NCBI GenBank assembly: GCA_900114805.1
Contig: FOZN01000003.1
Coordinates: 569,943-633,942, forward strand
Origin: Agrococcus baldri
Lineage (GTDB): Bacteria > Actinomycetota > Actinomycetes > Actinomycetales > Microbacteriaceae
Direction: 5' to 3'
Length of the DNA: 64,000 nt
Part shown: positions 34,526 to 43,016 of the stretch, piece after piece
Layout: every line of letters starts with the position of its first letter
How positions within the stretch are numbered: the first letter of the stretch is position 1
Program-made: the position numbers and the translations under genes
The notes under the pieces: model-generated
The model's input: the letters and a program-made list of their open reading frames with translations, nothing else
The model's database searches: none
What the model was told of the DNA's origin: nothing

Positions 34526-35260
34526 TTCTGTTCCGGCTTCGTGGAGGCGCCGAGAGAAGTGGGCATCGTTCGGGGCAATGTCGGGACGAATCCAATGCAG
34601 GACTTGGTATGTGTTGTTGACGAGCATGAAGCCGTCGGCTGCCATCGCGCTCGCGGAGAACACGACCTGGTCGTCACCAAGAGCATCGAGCAGCTCGGCG
34701 TTGTCGTCGCCGTGGACGAGGTCGCCATAGAGGAACTTCCGGGCGATCTCGTTGTCCCACGCATCGACCCGAGGACCATCGACTGCGGGGTCGCTTGGAC
34801 CCTGCATGATGCGCATCCGGCGCGCCGGGTAGCTCGTCCAGAATCCTCGGAGCTCATCGAGCTTCTGGCGAATATCCGCCCGCTCACTCGGGCAGAAGAA
34901 CTCCAGCGCTGTGAGCACCGTGACCCACGCGAGCCGGTCGCCCTTCTTGGTCAGCGTCAGGGGCCGGATCAACGCGAGCGCATAGGCCACTTGTTCCTTG
35001 GGCGCGATCACCTGGCGGAAGTCGCGAATTCCCGATGCGCCTGTTCGCTTGTCCACCACGAAGTTCATGTGGAACTGCTGACCAAGCTTGAGCGCGTCCT
35101 CTCGCTGGGCCAGCTCGCAGCCGAAGATGTCCTCGGCACGCCGCTTGAATAGGCGCAGAGTCTGATGATGCTTCTCGGCAACAGGGTCTTCGTTCGCACG
35201 GTCAACGCTAGATGGGACGGCTGACAAACGACGTGGGTGGCGCACCTCCCGGGCATACAC
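34508..35260 (-). CDS. Unknown antisense cargo gene at the end of the SCO6880-like gene
   Basis: About 250 residues, soluble, no recognised domain. Notable parts are ALALIRPLTLTKKGDRLAWV and DNEIARKFLYGDLVHGDDNA (about residues 170-190). It runs against the conjugation genes and overlaps the previous gene's end by 18 bp. The ATG at 35260 lies inside the motif copy at 35240, so the true start may be further in (for example a TTG near 35227). Codon use is normal. Probably cargo; no function is proposed. Confidence 0.55.
   Translation of the reverse strand: MYAREVRHPRRLSAVPSSVDRANEDPVAEKHHQTLRLFKRRAEDIFGCELAQREDALKLGQQFHMNFVVDKRTGASGIRDFRQVIAPKEQVAYALALIRPLTLTKKGDRLAWVTVLTALEFFCPSERADIRQKLDELRGFWTSYPARRMRIMQGPSDPAVDGPRVDAWDNEIARKFLYGDLVHGDDNAELLDALGDDQVVFSASAMAADGFMLVNNTYQVLHWIRPDIAPNDAHFSRRLHEAGTESDTSA
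35240..35260 (+). promoter_or_regulatory. Element-wide motif copy before 35278
   Basis: GCGCACCTCCCGGGCATAC, 38 bp before the ATG at 35278, again directly after an antisense cargo gene. Confidence 0.6.
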
Positions 35261-35277
35261 CGTTGAGGAGGAGCATC

Positions 35278-36456
35278 ATGCCCACGTTCTACGATCCTGC
35301 CGCTTATGCCGCAGAGGCGTCGGAAGCGTTGCGGGGTCTCGCACACGCCAGCCACAGCTTCGAGCATCCCGAAGACCTGTACCCGGTGATCGGGGACCTG
35401 ATCTCCGGGGTGCGGTCGTTGCGGCAGGTGCTCGACCAGCTCGCGAACGCGCACATCACCCACCACACGCACGCATCCGATGACGACGGCAACGCGCTGA
35501 TCGGTGCGTCGACCGCGCTGGATGCGGCTGACGCGCTGCACCAGGCCGCCACCGTCCTCGACCGTGTGCAGGACCGTCTCGACACCGCCTCGCAATACGC
35601 GGGCCGTATCGCCTGGCCAGCAGCGACTGCCGGTGCGGCGCAGGTTGATACGGGGCGGCGGTGGATCTCGGTGGTGTTCCTCCAGGGCGAGGACGCCGAC
35701 GAGGTGCTCGACCTCATCGACCGGGACGGCATCGACGCTGGACTCGACCATCTGAAGGGGTGGGACTACGGGGAGGAGACCACCGGTGCGGCGATGGAGA
35801 ACGGGCACGTTTACGACCTCGACCAGCTCCCGACCGGCCCGTTGGACCTGGACGCCACCGTTGCGGGGTATCGGATGGTCTACAACCCGTCGATGGGGCA
35901 TGTCGCCCTGTACCGGCAGCACACCATCCCCGCCAAGGACCGCCTCGACACCAGCCCGGTGCCGGGGTCCGCGGCGGTCGGCGGCATCGGTCCGCTCGAC
36001 GGCGACGCGGCCACCGGTGCGGCGGCTCCGGTGCGGTGGGTGGAGGTGACGCGGGTGACCGGGGCGGCGGCGGATCGGGTGTTCGGCATCCTCACCACGC
36101 TCGGGCATGTCGATGCGATCGATCACCTCGCCCAGTGGGACCACGGCGACGACGGGCCGATACTCGACGTGCTCCCGACCGCCCCTGGCGTCCAGATGCT
36201 CGAATCCGGGAAGTACGCGCTCACCGTCGACACGGCCCGCCGCGAGTTCGCCCTGTACCGCCACGACACCACCGCCCATCCGTCGCGGTCCCGGGGTGCG
36301 GGGCGCAGCGGTCCGGAGCTGCTGGTGTCCTATTCGTCTCCCGGCACCGCTGCGCCGTCTCGGGAGCGGAAGGAATCCGGCCGGACGGGCGGAGCGTCGT
36401 GGTTTGCTCATCCGGGTGTCGAGGCGGTCAAGCGGGAGCGGGGGCTGGGACGGTGA
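35278..36456 (+). CDS. ICE protein with two related domains, unknown function
   Basis: 392 residues. The N-terminal 105 residues are helical. Two domains follow that look like a tandem duplication: about 115-215 (RWISVVFLQGEDADEVLDLI...GYRMVYNPSMGHVALYR) and about 240-330 (RWVEVTRVTGAAADRVFGIL...KYALTVDTARREFALYR). The tail is basic and unstructured. SD GAGGAGGAG precedes the ATG at 35278. Its stop overlaps the virB4 start, so the two are coupled. Confidence 0.65.
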   Translation: MPTFYDPAAYAAEASEALRGLAHASHSFEHPEDLYPVIGDLISGVRSLRQVLDQLANAHITHHTHASDDDGNALIGASTALDAADALHQAATVLDRVQDRLDTASQYAGRIAWPAATAGAAQVDTGRRWISVVFLQGEDADEVLDLIDRDGIDAGLDHLKGWDYGEETTGAAMENGHVYDLDQLPTGPLDLDATVAGYRMVYNPSMGHVALYRQHTIPAKDRLDTSPVPGSAAVGGIGPLDGDAATGAAAPVRWVEVTRVTGAAADRVFGILTTLGHVDAIDHLAQWDHGDDGPILDVLPTAPGVQMLESGKYALTVDTARREFALYRHDTTAHPSRSRGAGRSGPELLVSYSSPGTAAPSRERKESGRTGGASWFAHPGVEAVKRERGLGR

Positions 36457-37928
36457 CCCGGACCGAGCGGGAAACCCTGCACACCTCCGTCCTCGTCGCC
36501 CCCGCCGCGGAACGCCGCCGGCTGCGCAAGCAGCGCCGGCAAGCCGCCGCGAAGCTGCAGGCCAACCGCCGCCAACGCGAGATGGCCACCGCGAAAGCGA
36601 AAGCAGAAGCTGAGCGTGCCGAACGGCGTGCGCAACAGTACCTGCCTCGGGCAGGCGAAGCAGGGCCGGCGGCGCTGCGGTCGCCGGGCCGGTTCCGGGT
36701 GCCGCGGCATCAGGACACCTCCGCCACCCTCGGGGCGCAGTATCCGTTCCTCGCCGAAGGTGGCCTCGGCGCTGCTGGGGTGTTCGTGGGGCAGGACCTG
36801 TACTCTGGCGGCTCGTTCGTGTACGACCCGTGGGTGCTGTACCAGCGCGGCGTGATCACGGCCCCGAACCTCGTCATCGCCGGCATCGTCGGCTCCGGCA
36901 AATCATCGTTGATCAAGTCCCTGTACACGCGGTCGTTGCCGTTCGGACGCCGCGTCTACGTCCCCGGCGATCCGAAAGGCGAACACACCGCGGTCGCTGA
37001 GGCGGTCGGCGGTCGGGCGATCGTGCTCGGCCACGGGCTGCGCACCCGCCTGAACCCGCTCGATGAGGGGTATCGGCCCTCCGGGTTGTCGGATGCTGAG
37101 TGGGCGTCGATGGTTGCCTCCCGCCGGCGCGACCTCATCGGTGCGCTCACTGAGACGGTGCTGACGAGGCCGATGAGCCCGTTGGAGCACACCGCTATCG
37201 ACACGGCCCTGTCGGCGACGGTGCGGGAGAACACCGTGCCGATCCTGCCGATGATCGTCGATCACCTTCTCAACCCCTCGGATGATCCCGATGGCCGGTT
37301 GGCGGAGGACGGGCGGATGGTCGGGCACGCGCTGCGCCGCCTCGTCGGCGGCGACCTGTCCGGCTTGTTCGACGGGCCGTCGACTGAGCAGTTCGACCCG
37401 ACCCTGCCGATGGTGTCGCTCGACCTGTCGCGCGTGACGGAGAACAGCACGCTGATCTCGGTGCTGATGACCTGCTCCAGCGCGTGGATGGAAGCAGCGC
37501 TCCTGGACCCGGCGGGCGGGCAGCGGTGGTGCATCTACGACGAGGCCTGGCGGCTCATGTCCCAACCGGCACTGCTGAAGCGGATGGATGCGCACTGGCG
37601 GCTCGCCCGCGCCTACGGCATCAGTAACGCCCTCATCTTCCACAAACTCTCCGACATGGAAAACGTCGGCGACGAAGGCTCGGCTATGCGCGCGCTGGCG
37701 AACTCGCTGCTCGCGAACGCGGAGACCAGGATCATCCTGCGGCAGGAATCCGACCAGCTCGGCACCACCGCCAAGTCCCTCGGCCTGACCAGCACCGAAC
37801 GATCGCTGCTGCCCACGCTTGGGACGGGGCAGGCGCTGTGGCGGATCAAGGAACGCGCGTTCGTCGTTCAGCACCAGCTGCACCCTGCTGAGCTGGAACT
37901 GTTCGACACCACCGCCCGCATGGGCTGA
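36453..37928 (+). CDS. virB4: VirB4-like T4SS ATPase
   Basis: A 491-residue ATPase powering the conjugation channel. A charged N-terminal coiled region (about 15-65) precedes Walker A GIVGSGKSS (about 145-153), VYVPGDPKGEHTAV, Walker B WCIYDEAWRL (about 360-369) and a VirB4-type motif TRIILRQESDQL. It starts with GTG overlapping the previous stop. The stop TGA at 37926 is the exact point where the arsenic/cadmium island begins. Confidence 0.88.
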   Translation: MTRTERETLHTSVLVAPAAERRRLRKQRRQAAAKLQANRRQREMATAKAKAEAERAERRAQQYLPRAGEAGPAALRSPGRFRVPRHQDTSATLGAQYPFLAEGGLGAAGVFVGQDLYSGGSFVYDPWVLYQRGVITAPNLVIAGIVGSGKSSLIKSLYTRSLPFGRRVYVPGDPKGEHTAVAEAVGGRAIVLGHGLRTRLNPLDEGYRPSGLSDAEWASMVASRRRDLIGALTETVLTRPMSPLEHTAIDTALSATVRENTVPILPMIVDHLLNPSDDPDGRLAEDGRMVGHALRRLVGGDLSGLFDGPSTEQFDPTLPMVSLDLSRVTENSTLISVLMTCSSAWMEAALLDPAGGQRWCIYDEAWRLMSQPALLKRMDAHWRLARAYGISNALIFHKLSDMENVGDEGSAMRALANSLLANAETRIILRQESDQLGTTAKSLGLTSTERSLLPTLGTGQALWRIKERAFVVQHQLHPAELELFDTTARMG

Positions 37929-37957
37929 ATTCCCCGCAAGTTCAGGAATCCTGAAGT
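37927..37957 (+). repeat. Left end repeat of the resistance island
   Basis: GAATTCCCCGCAAG followed by the dyad TTCAGGAATCCTGAA (37941-37955). The arsN stop codon is read from it. Confidence 0.55.
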
Positions 37958-38562
37958 CGATTTGGCGTGAAGATGCGGGTTGAGAGGTCGCTGGGGCAGG
38001 TGTGAGTGTGCATGTTCACGGAAGATGCAACCTCAGCGTGGTTTCCTGCGGGATCAGCAGGGGTGCGGCGTTCGACGAGGATGGTGTCGCGCCAGCGGCC
38101 GGCGTGCGGCCCGTAGTCCATGCGGGCGATGCGTTCTCGTCTGCCGACGGTGCGGAATCCGGCGCGCTCGTGGAGACGCAGGCTTGCGGTGTTCTCGGGG
38201 AAGATTGAGGACTGGACCGTCCAGATGCCCGCGTGGTCGGCGACGGCGAGGAATGCGGCCAGGAGCCTGGAGCCGACGCCCTGTCCTGCAGCATCCGGGT
38301 GGATGTAGATCGAGTGTTCGACGACGCCCGCATAGGCGGTCCGCGTTGAGGTGGGGGCCGCGGCAACCCATCCGTTGACCCGATCTGCGGAGTCGAGGGC
38401 TACCAGGCTCAGCTCGGAGCGTTTGCAAGTGATGAACGCGGCCCAGTTCGCGGGCGGCACAGCTTCGAAGGTGGCGTGCCCGGTGGCGATCCCGGCTTGG
38501 TAGATGCTCGCGACCTCGGGCCAGTCGGACTCGACCATCGGCCGGAACCGGGACTCTGGCAT
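37942..38562 (-). CDS. arsN1: ArsN-like GNAT acetyltransferase
   Basis: 206 residues with a GNAT fold of the phosphinothricin/arsinothricin acetyltransferase type: FRPMVESDWPEVASIYQAGI at the start, EHSIYIHPDAAGQGVGSRLL (acetyl-CoA loop, about 83-102) and HERAGFRTVGRRERIARMDY. In an ars context it probably acetylates an organoarsenical such as arsinothricin. The last residues (NRLQDS) are read from the island end, so the native C-terminus may be shorter. ATGA overlap with arsR. Confidence 0.78.
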   Translation of the reverse strand: MPESRFRPMVESDWPEVASIYQAGIATGHATFEAVPPANWAAFITCKRSELSLVALDSADRVNGWVAAAPTSTRTAYAGVVEHSIYIHPDAAGQGVGSRLLAAFLAVADHAGIWTVQSSIFPENTASLRLHERAGFRTVGRRERIARMDYGPHAGRWRDTILVERRTPADPAGNHAEVASSVNMHTHTCPSDLSTRIFTPNRLQDS

Positions 38563-38906
38563 CAGGAGAGGAACGCCCGCGCGGCAGTGGCGAGCGTGTC
38601 GGTTGTGGGCTGGTAGTAGGCCCACTTACCGCGTTGCTCGCGGGTCACGAGTCCGGCTTCGACAAGGAGCTTCATGTGGTGTGACACGGTCGGCTGCGAC
38701 AGTCCGACGGGTTCGGTGAGGTCGCACACGCACATCTCGCCCTCGCTGCTGCCGACGATCATCGCCATGAGCTTGACCCGGGTGGGGTCGCCGAGCGCTT
38801 TGAACACCCGGGCGAGCTGCTGTGCGGTCGCATCGTCGAGCGGTTGCCCCGGGATGCAACAGGTCGAGGCTTCGGGGGTGCTCTCGATGGTCGCGGGGGT
38901 GTTCAT
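38562..38906 (-). CDS. arsR: ArsR-family arsenite-responsive repressor
   Basis: 114 residues, winged helix with VFKALGDPTRVKLMAMIVG, the arsenite-binding pair in EMCVCDLTEPVG (C-x-C in the recognition region), and LSQPTVSHHMKLLVEAGLV. A further Cys-Cys pair sits near the N-terminus (STCCIPG). It should repress its own operon and the divergent flavoprotein operon through the dyads at 38927 and 38964. Confidence 0.9.
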   Translation of the reverse strand: MNTPATIESTPEASTCCIPGQPLDDATAQQLARVFKALGDPTRVKLMAMIVGSSEGEMCVCDLTEPVGLSQPTVSHHMKLLVEAGLVTREQRGKWAYYQPTTDTLATAARAFLS

Positions 38907-38926
38907 GGCTCCATTCTGCCCTACGC

Positions 38927-38979
38927 ATTGACATCTGTCGATACGTGAGGCAGGCTTGCTCATATTGAAGAACGTCAAT
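38927..38979. promoter_or_regulatory. Two ArsR operator-like dyads between arsR and the flavoprotein gene
   Basis: ATTGACATCTGTCGAT (38927-38942) and ATTGAAGAACGTCAAT (38964-38979) both fit ATTGAC-N4-GTCAAT with one mismatch. One faces each divergent operon. Confidence 0.65.
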
Positions 38980-38994
38980 GTATGGAGGTTGGGT

Positions 38995-40314
38995 ATGGTT
39001 TCCGTCGTCGTTATCGGTGCAGGCCCGCAGGGGCTCGCAGCGGCCGCGCATCTACTGGAACGCGGATTGAACCCGCTCGTGCTGGAGGCCGGTGATGGTC
39101 CGGGGGCAGCTGTTGCGGAGTGGGGGCATGTGCGGCTGTTCTCGCCGTGGACGGAGCTCACCGATGCGGCGTCTCGTCGCCTGCTGGAGCCGACGGGGTG
39201 GGTGGCGCCGGAGAAAGGCTATCCGACCGGGGCGCAGTGGATCGAGGGGTATCTCGCCCCGCTTGCGGACGCGCTGGGCGACCGGGTCCGGTATGGGGCT
39301 CGTGTGGTCGGAGCGGCGCGCAAGGGGCGGGATCTCGCGGTCGATGCCGGGCGAGCGGAGCAGCCGTTCGTCGTGCACGTCCGCCGCACGGATGGTGGGC
39401 AGGAGCGGATCGAGACCGACGCGGTGATCGACGCGTCGGGCACCTGGTACACCCGGAGTCCCGCGGGTGCTGACGGTCTCCCCGCGCTCGGTGAGGAGGC
39501 TGCAGTCCATGCGGGGCTGGTGGAGCATCGCATGCCCGCGATCGAGGATGCCCTGGGTTTGGCTGGTCAGCATGTGGTGGTGGTCGGCAACGGTCATTCT
39601 GCGGCGACGACGATCGGGATACTGTCGCGGGTAGCGAAGCGGGTGCCGGGGACGCGGATCAGCTGGGTGCTGCGCCGCGGCACGGTCGGCAATACGTTCG
39701 GCGGCGGGAGCGGGGACGAACTGCCCGAGCGCGGTGCGCTGGGTCAGCGGGCGAAGAAGGCGGTCGAGGACGGGCTTGTGGATCTCGTCACCGGGTTCCG
39801 TACCGAAGAGGTGGCGGTCGAGGACGGGCAGGCTGTGCTCCTCGCGGAGGACGGCCGCCGTTTGGAACCGGCATCGCGCGTGTTCGTCGCGACCGGGTTC
39901 CGGCCTGACCTGTCGTTCCTGTCCGAGATCCGGCTCGATCTCGACATGCGGTTGCAGGCTCCGGCGAAGGTCGCTGTCGAGGTGGACCCGAACCTGCATT
40001 CGTGCGGCTCCGTCCGTGCCACGGGAGCGGCGGACCTCGCACACCCGGAGCCGGGCTTCTACATCGTGGGGGCGAAGTCGTACGGGCGGGCGCCGACGTT
40101 CCTGGCTCTGACCGGGTTCGAGCAGGTCCGCAGCGTCGTCGCGGCGATCGCCGGCGACCGTGAGGCGGCCGCGCGCGTCGACCTCGTCCTGCCGGACACA
40201 GGGGTGTGTGGCGGGTCTGGCCTGTTCGACGCCCCGGACGATCAGGCGGCCTCGGACTCGTGCTGCGCGCCCGCGCCGCAGCTGGTCCAGATCGGCGCGA
40301 GGACCACGAGATGA
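38995..40314 (+). CDS. FAD-dependent oxidoreductase of the ars operon, with Cys-rich tail
   Basis: A 439-residue flavoprotein. The N-terminal Rossmann motif VVVIGAGPQGLAAAAHLLER binds FAD; a second, VVVVGNGHSAATTIG (about 195-209), binds NAD(P). The C-terminus carries cysteines (DTGVCGGSGLF and DSCCAPAPQ) that could bind arsenic. Such flavoproteins are common in actinobacterial ars clusters, but the reaction is not established. GGAGG precedes the ATG; its stop overlaps arsO. Confidence 0.75.
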   Translation: MVSVVVIGAGPQGLAAAAHLLERGLNPLVLEAGDGPGAAVAEWGHVRLFSPWTELTDAASRRLLEPTGWVAPEKGYPTGAQWIEGYLAPLADALGDRVRYGARVVGAARKGRDLAVDAGRAEQPFVVHVRRTDGGQERIETDAVIDASGTWYTRSPAGADGLPALGEEAAVHAGLVEHRMPAIEDALGLAGQHVVVVGNGHSAATTIGILSRVAKRVPGTRISWVLRRGTVGNTFGGGSGDELPERGALGQRAKKAVEDGLVDLVTGFRTEEVAVEDGQAVLLAEDGRRLEPASRVFVATGFRPDLSFLSEIRLDLDMRLQAPAKVAVEVDPNLHSCGSVRATGAADLAHPEPGFYIVGAKSYGRAPTFLALTGFEQVRSVVAAIAGDREAAARVDLVLPDTGVCGGSGLFDAPDDQAASDSCCAPAPQLVQIGARTTR

Positions 40315-41375
40315 GCCGGGGCCGCCTGCTGATCGTCGGCGGCGGGCAGTCCGGCCTCGCCGCAGCCCGCACCGGACGCGTCCGGGGCTGGGAACCGGTC
40401 GTCCTGGAGGCCGGTGACGAGCCGGTCGGGTCCTGGCCGCGCTACTACGACAGCCTGCGCCTGTTCTCCCCACGCCGGTTCAGTTCCTTCCCCGGGTACC
40501 CGTTCCCCGGCGACCCGGACGGCTACCCGGGCCGCGACGAGGTCGTCGAGTACCTGCGCGGATACGCCGACCGGCTCGGCGTCGAGGTCCGGACCAATGC
40601 CCGCGTCGTCGACGTCACCGCCGACGGGCCGGCGTTCACGGTGGAGTTGGCTGACGGGAGCAGCCTGGTCGGTGACGCGCTCATCGCCGCTTCCGGTTCG
40701 TTCGGCAATCCCCACGTGCCGGCGATCCCCGGCAGGGGGGCATTCGAGGGGCGGGTTCTGCATGTGGCCGACTACCGGTCGCCGGAGGAGTTCGCCGGGC
40801 AGCGGGTCGTGGTCGTCGGGGCGGGCAACTCCGCCGTGCAGGTGGCCCACGAGCTCGCCGAGCACGCGGAGACGTCGCTGGCGGTGCGGGACCGGGTGCG
40901 GTTCGCGCCGCAGATGATCGCCGGACGCGACCTGCACTGGTGGCTGCGCCTCACGCGCGCCGACCTGCTCCCGCCATCGGTCCTCGAACGGCTCGTCACC
41001 GGCACCCCGGTGATCGGGACCGACACGTACAAGCGGGCGCTGGAGGCGGGCCGGCCCGACCAGCGGCCCATGTTCACCGCGTTGTCCCCGGACGGGGTCG
41101 TGTGGCCTGACGTCTCCCGGGAGCAGGTCGACGCCGTGATCTTCGCGACCGGCTACCGGCCGCACCTGACCTACCTGACCTCGCTTGGCGTCCTCGACGG
41201 GGCCGGCAGGCCCCGGCACGACCGCGGTGTCTCGACCGCGCTGCCGGGGCTGGGCTTCCTCGGTGTGGAGTTCCAGCGGTCGTTCTCCTCGAACACGCTG
41301 CGCGGGGTGCACCGCGACGCCCGGCACGTCGTCGACGCCCTGACCAGGCTGCCGCGGGGTGCCGCCGTTGCCTGA
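40311..41375 (+). CDS. arsO: ArsO-like flavin monooxygenase
   Basis: 354 residues. FAD motif LLIVGGGQSGLAAARTGRV, the YYDSLRLFSPRRFSSFPGYP block typical of ArsO, NADPH motif VVVVGAGNSAVQVAHELAE, and FATGYRPHLTYL near the end. ArsO proteins accompany arsenic operons and are thought to oxidise an arsenic or organoarsenic compound. Translationally coupled to the gene before it and overlapping the MFS gene start. Confidence 0.8.
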   Translation: MSRGRLLIVGGGQSGLAAARTGRVRGWEPVVLEAGDEPVGSWPRYYDSLRLFSPRRFSSFPGYPFPGDPDGYPGRDEVVEYLRGYADRLGVEVRTNARVVDVTADGPAFTVELADGSSLVGDALIAASGSFGNPHVPAIPGRGAFEGRVLHVADYRSPEEFAGQRVVVVGAGNSAVQVAHELAEHAETSLAVRDRVRFAPQMIAGRDLHWWLRLTRADLLPPSVLERLVTGTPVIGTDTYKRALEAGRPDQRPMFTALSPDGVVWPDVSREQVDAVIFATGYRPHLTYLTSLGVLDGAGRPRHDRGVSTALPGLGFLGVEFQRSFSSNTLRGVHRDARHVVDALTRLPRGAAVA

Positions 41376-42608
41376 GCCCGGACCCCGCCCATCGCTGGGA
41401 GCGGTGCTGGCGGCGCTGTGCGTGACCGAGATCGTCTCCTGGGGCTGCTCTACTACGCCTTTCCGGTGCTCGCGCCACGGATCAGCGCCGACACCGGTTG
41501 GTCCTCGATGGCCGTCACCTCGGCGTTCTCGGCGGCACTGGTGGTCTCGGCGCTGGTCGGGGTCCCGGTCGGCCGCGTCATCGACCGGCGCGGACCGCGG
41601 CTGGTCATGACGGTCGGGTCGGTCCTTGGAGTCCTGGCTCTCGTGGTGATCGGCACGGCAGGGAGCCTGCCGGTCTTCGTCGCCGGGTGGGTGCTCGCCG
41701 GGGCCGCGATAGCCGGGGTGCTCTACCCGCCGGCGTTCGCCGCGGTCACCGGCTGGTTCGACGCACGCCGTCTCGGGGCGCTGGCCACGCTCGCGCTCGT
41801 CGCGGGCCTGGCCAGTACGGTCTTCGCGCCGCTGACGGCGGTCGCGGGCGAGCAGCTGGGCCGGCGGGCGACCTACCTGTGGGCGGCAGCCACCCTCGCC
41901 GTCGTCACAGTGCCGGCCCACTGGCTCCTGCTGCGACGCCCCTGGCCCGCGCGCGGGCATCGCGACGCGCCCGCCGCCGACAGCGCCCATGCCGTCGCGG
42001 TCCTGCGCAGCGCGCGGTTCTGGCTGCTCACGGGCGGTTTGACCGCGGCGTCGCTGGCCATGTACACGGGCCTGCTGGCCCTGGTCCCGCTCATGCTCGA
42101 GCGCGGCCTCGACGCCCGGGCCGCAGCCTGGGTGCTCGGCCTCGGGGGCGTCGGCCAGGTCGCCGGACGCCTCGTCTACACCGGCCTGGCGCACCGGGCC
42201 TCGCTGACCGCGCGCACCGCCGCCGTGTTCATCCTGGTGACTGCGAGCACGCTGGTCCTGGCCGTGGTGCCGGGCCCGGTGGGCCTGCTGATCGCGGCGT
42301 CGATGCTCGCCGGAATCGGCCGCGGGATCGCCACGCTGCTGCAGGCGACCGCGATCACCGACCGCTGGGGAGAGCGCGCCTACGGCCACCTCTCCGGCGT
42401 CCTCGGCCTCCCGGTCCTGCTGGCCGCCGCCCTCGCCCCGTTCGCCGGGGCCGTCCTCGCCGAGGTGACCGGGAGCTACGCGAGGGCATTCGCCGTCCTG
42501 ACCGCCCTGGCTGCAGTCGGGACGGCCCTGATGATCGCCAGCGCGTGGACGAGGGCCTGCGCGGAGCAGCCACTCCTCCCGCCGCGTGGCGTTCATAGTC
42601 GAGGTTGA
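41359..42608 (+). pseudogene. MFS transporter with a single-base frameshift near its start
   Basis: A 12-segment MFS protein. The N-terminus (PEPGPRPSLGAVLAALCVTE, then IVSWG) lies in one frame. Beyond about 41447 the family sequence (LLYYAFPVLAPRISADTGWS to the end) continues in another, as after loss of one base. This may be a real mutation or an assembly error. Intact, it would be the efflux pump paired with ArsO. An internal start at 41418 in the second frame gives an ORF but lacks the first membrane segment. Confidence 0.75.
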
Positions 42609-42630
42609 GGTCATCGGAGCCGACAATAGG

Positions 42631-42663
42631 TCAGCATTCACTGTATAGTTCAGCGTATGCTGA
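42631..42663 (+). promoter_or_regulatory. Promoter and operator overlapping the cmtR start codon
   Basis: -10 box TATAGT (42644-42649) lies 7 bp before the ATG, so the cmtR mRNA is probably leaderless. The dyad TCAGCGTATGCTGA (42650-42663) covers the start codon, and TCAGCAT (42631-42637) repeats its half. CmtR bound here would block transcription start directly. Confidence 0.65.
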
Positions 42664-43016
42664 CTATTGCTTCGCGTCTCGACGTCATGAACCGGCTGGG
42701 CCGGGCCATGGCGGACCCGACGCGCTCCCGGATCCTGATGACCCTGCTGGACGGCCCGAGCTACCCGGCCGTGCTCTCGCGCGAGCTGGAGCTGACCCGG
42801 TCGAACGTGTCGAACCATCTGACCTGTCTGCGCGACTGCGGGATCGTGGTCGCCGAGCCCGAGGGTCGGCAGACGCGCTACGAGATCGCCGACCCGCACC
42901 TCGCGGCGGCGCTCACGGCGCTGGTGGACGTGACGCTGGCCGTGGACGAGCACGCGCCGTGCTTGGATGCCGAGTGCACGGTGCCGGGCTGCTGCGGGAC
43001 GGGAGCGGGCGCGTGA
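42657..43016 (+). CDS. cmtR: CmtR-like Cd/Pb-responsive ArsR-family repressor
   Basis: 119 residues. Winged helix with RLGRAMADPTRSRILMTLL and SNVSNHLTCLRDCGIVV; the two cysteines in CLRDC correspond to Cys57 and Cys61 of mycobacterial CmtR. The C-terminal CLDAECTVPGCC supplies the third ligand. It should sense cadmium or lead and control cadA, whose GTG start overlaps its stop. Confidence 0.88.
   Translation: MLTIASRLDVMNRLGRAMADPTRSRILMTLLDGPSYPAVLSRELELTRSNVSNHLTCLRDCGIVVAEPEGRQTRYEIADPHLAAALTALVDVTLAVDEHAPCLDAECTVPGCCGTGAGA

Noticed and set aside
40242..42953. Long minus-strand ORF (903 codons) opposite arsO and the MFS gene
   Set aside because: Shadow of real plus-strand genes; composition is Arg/Gly/Asp-rich and without motifs.
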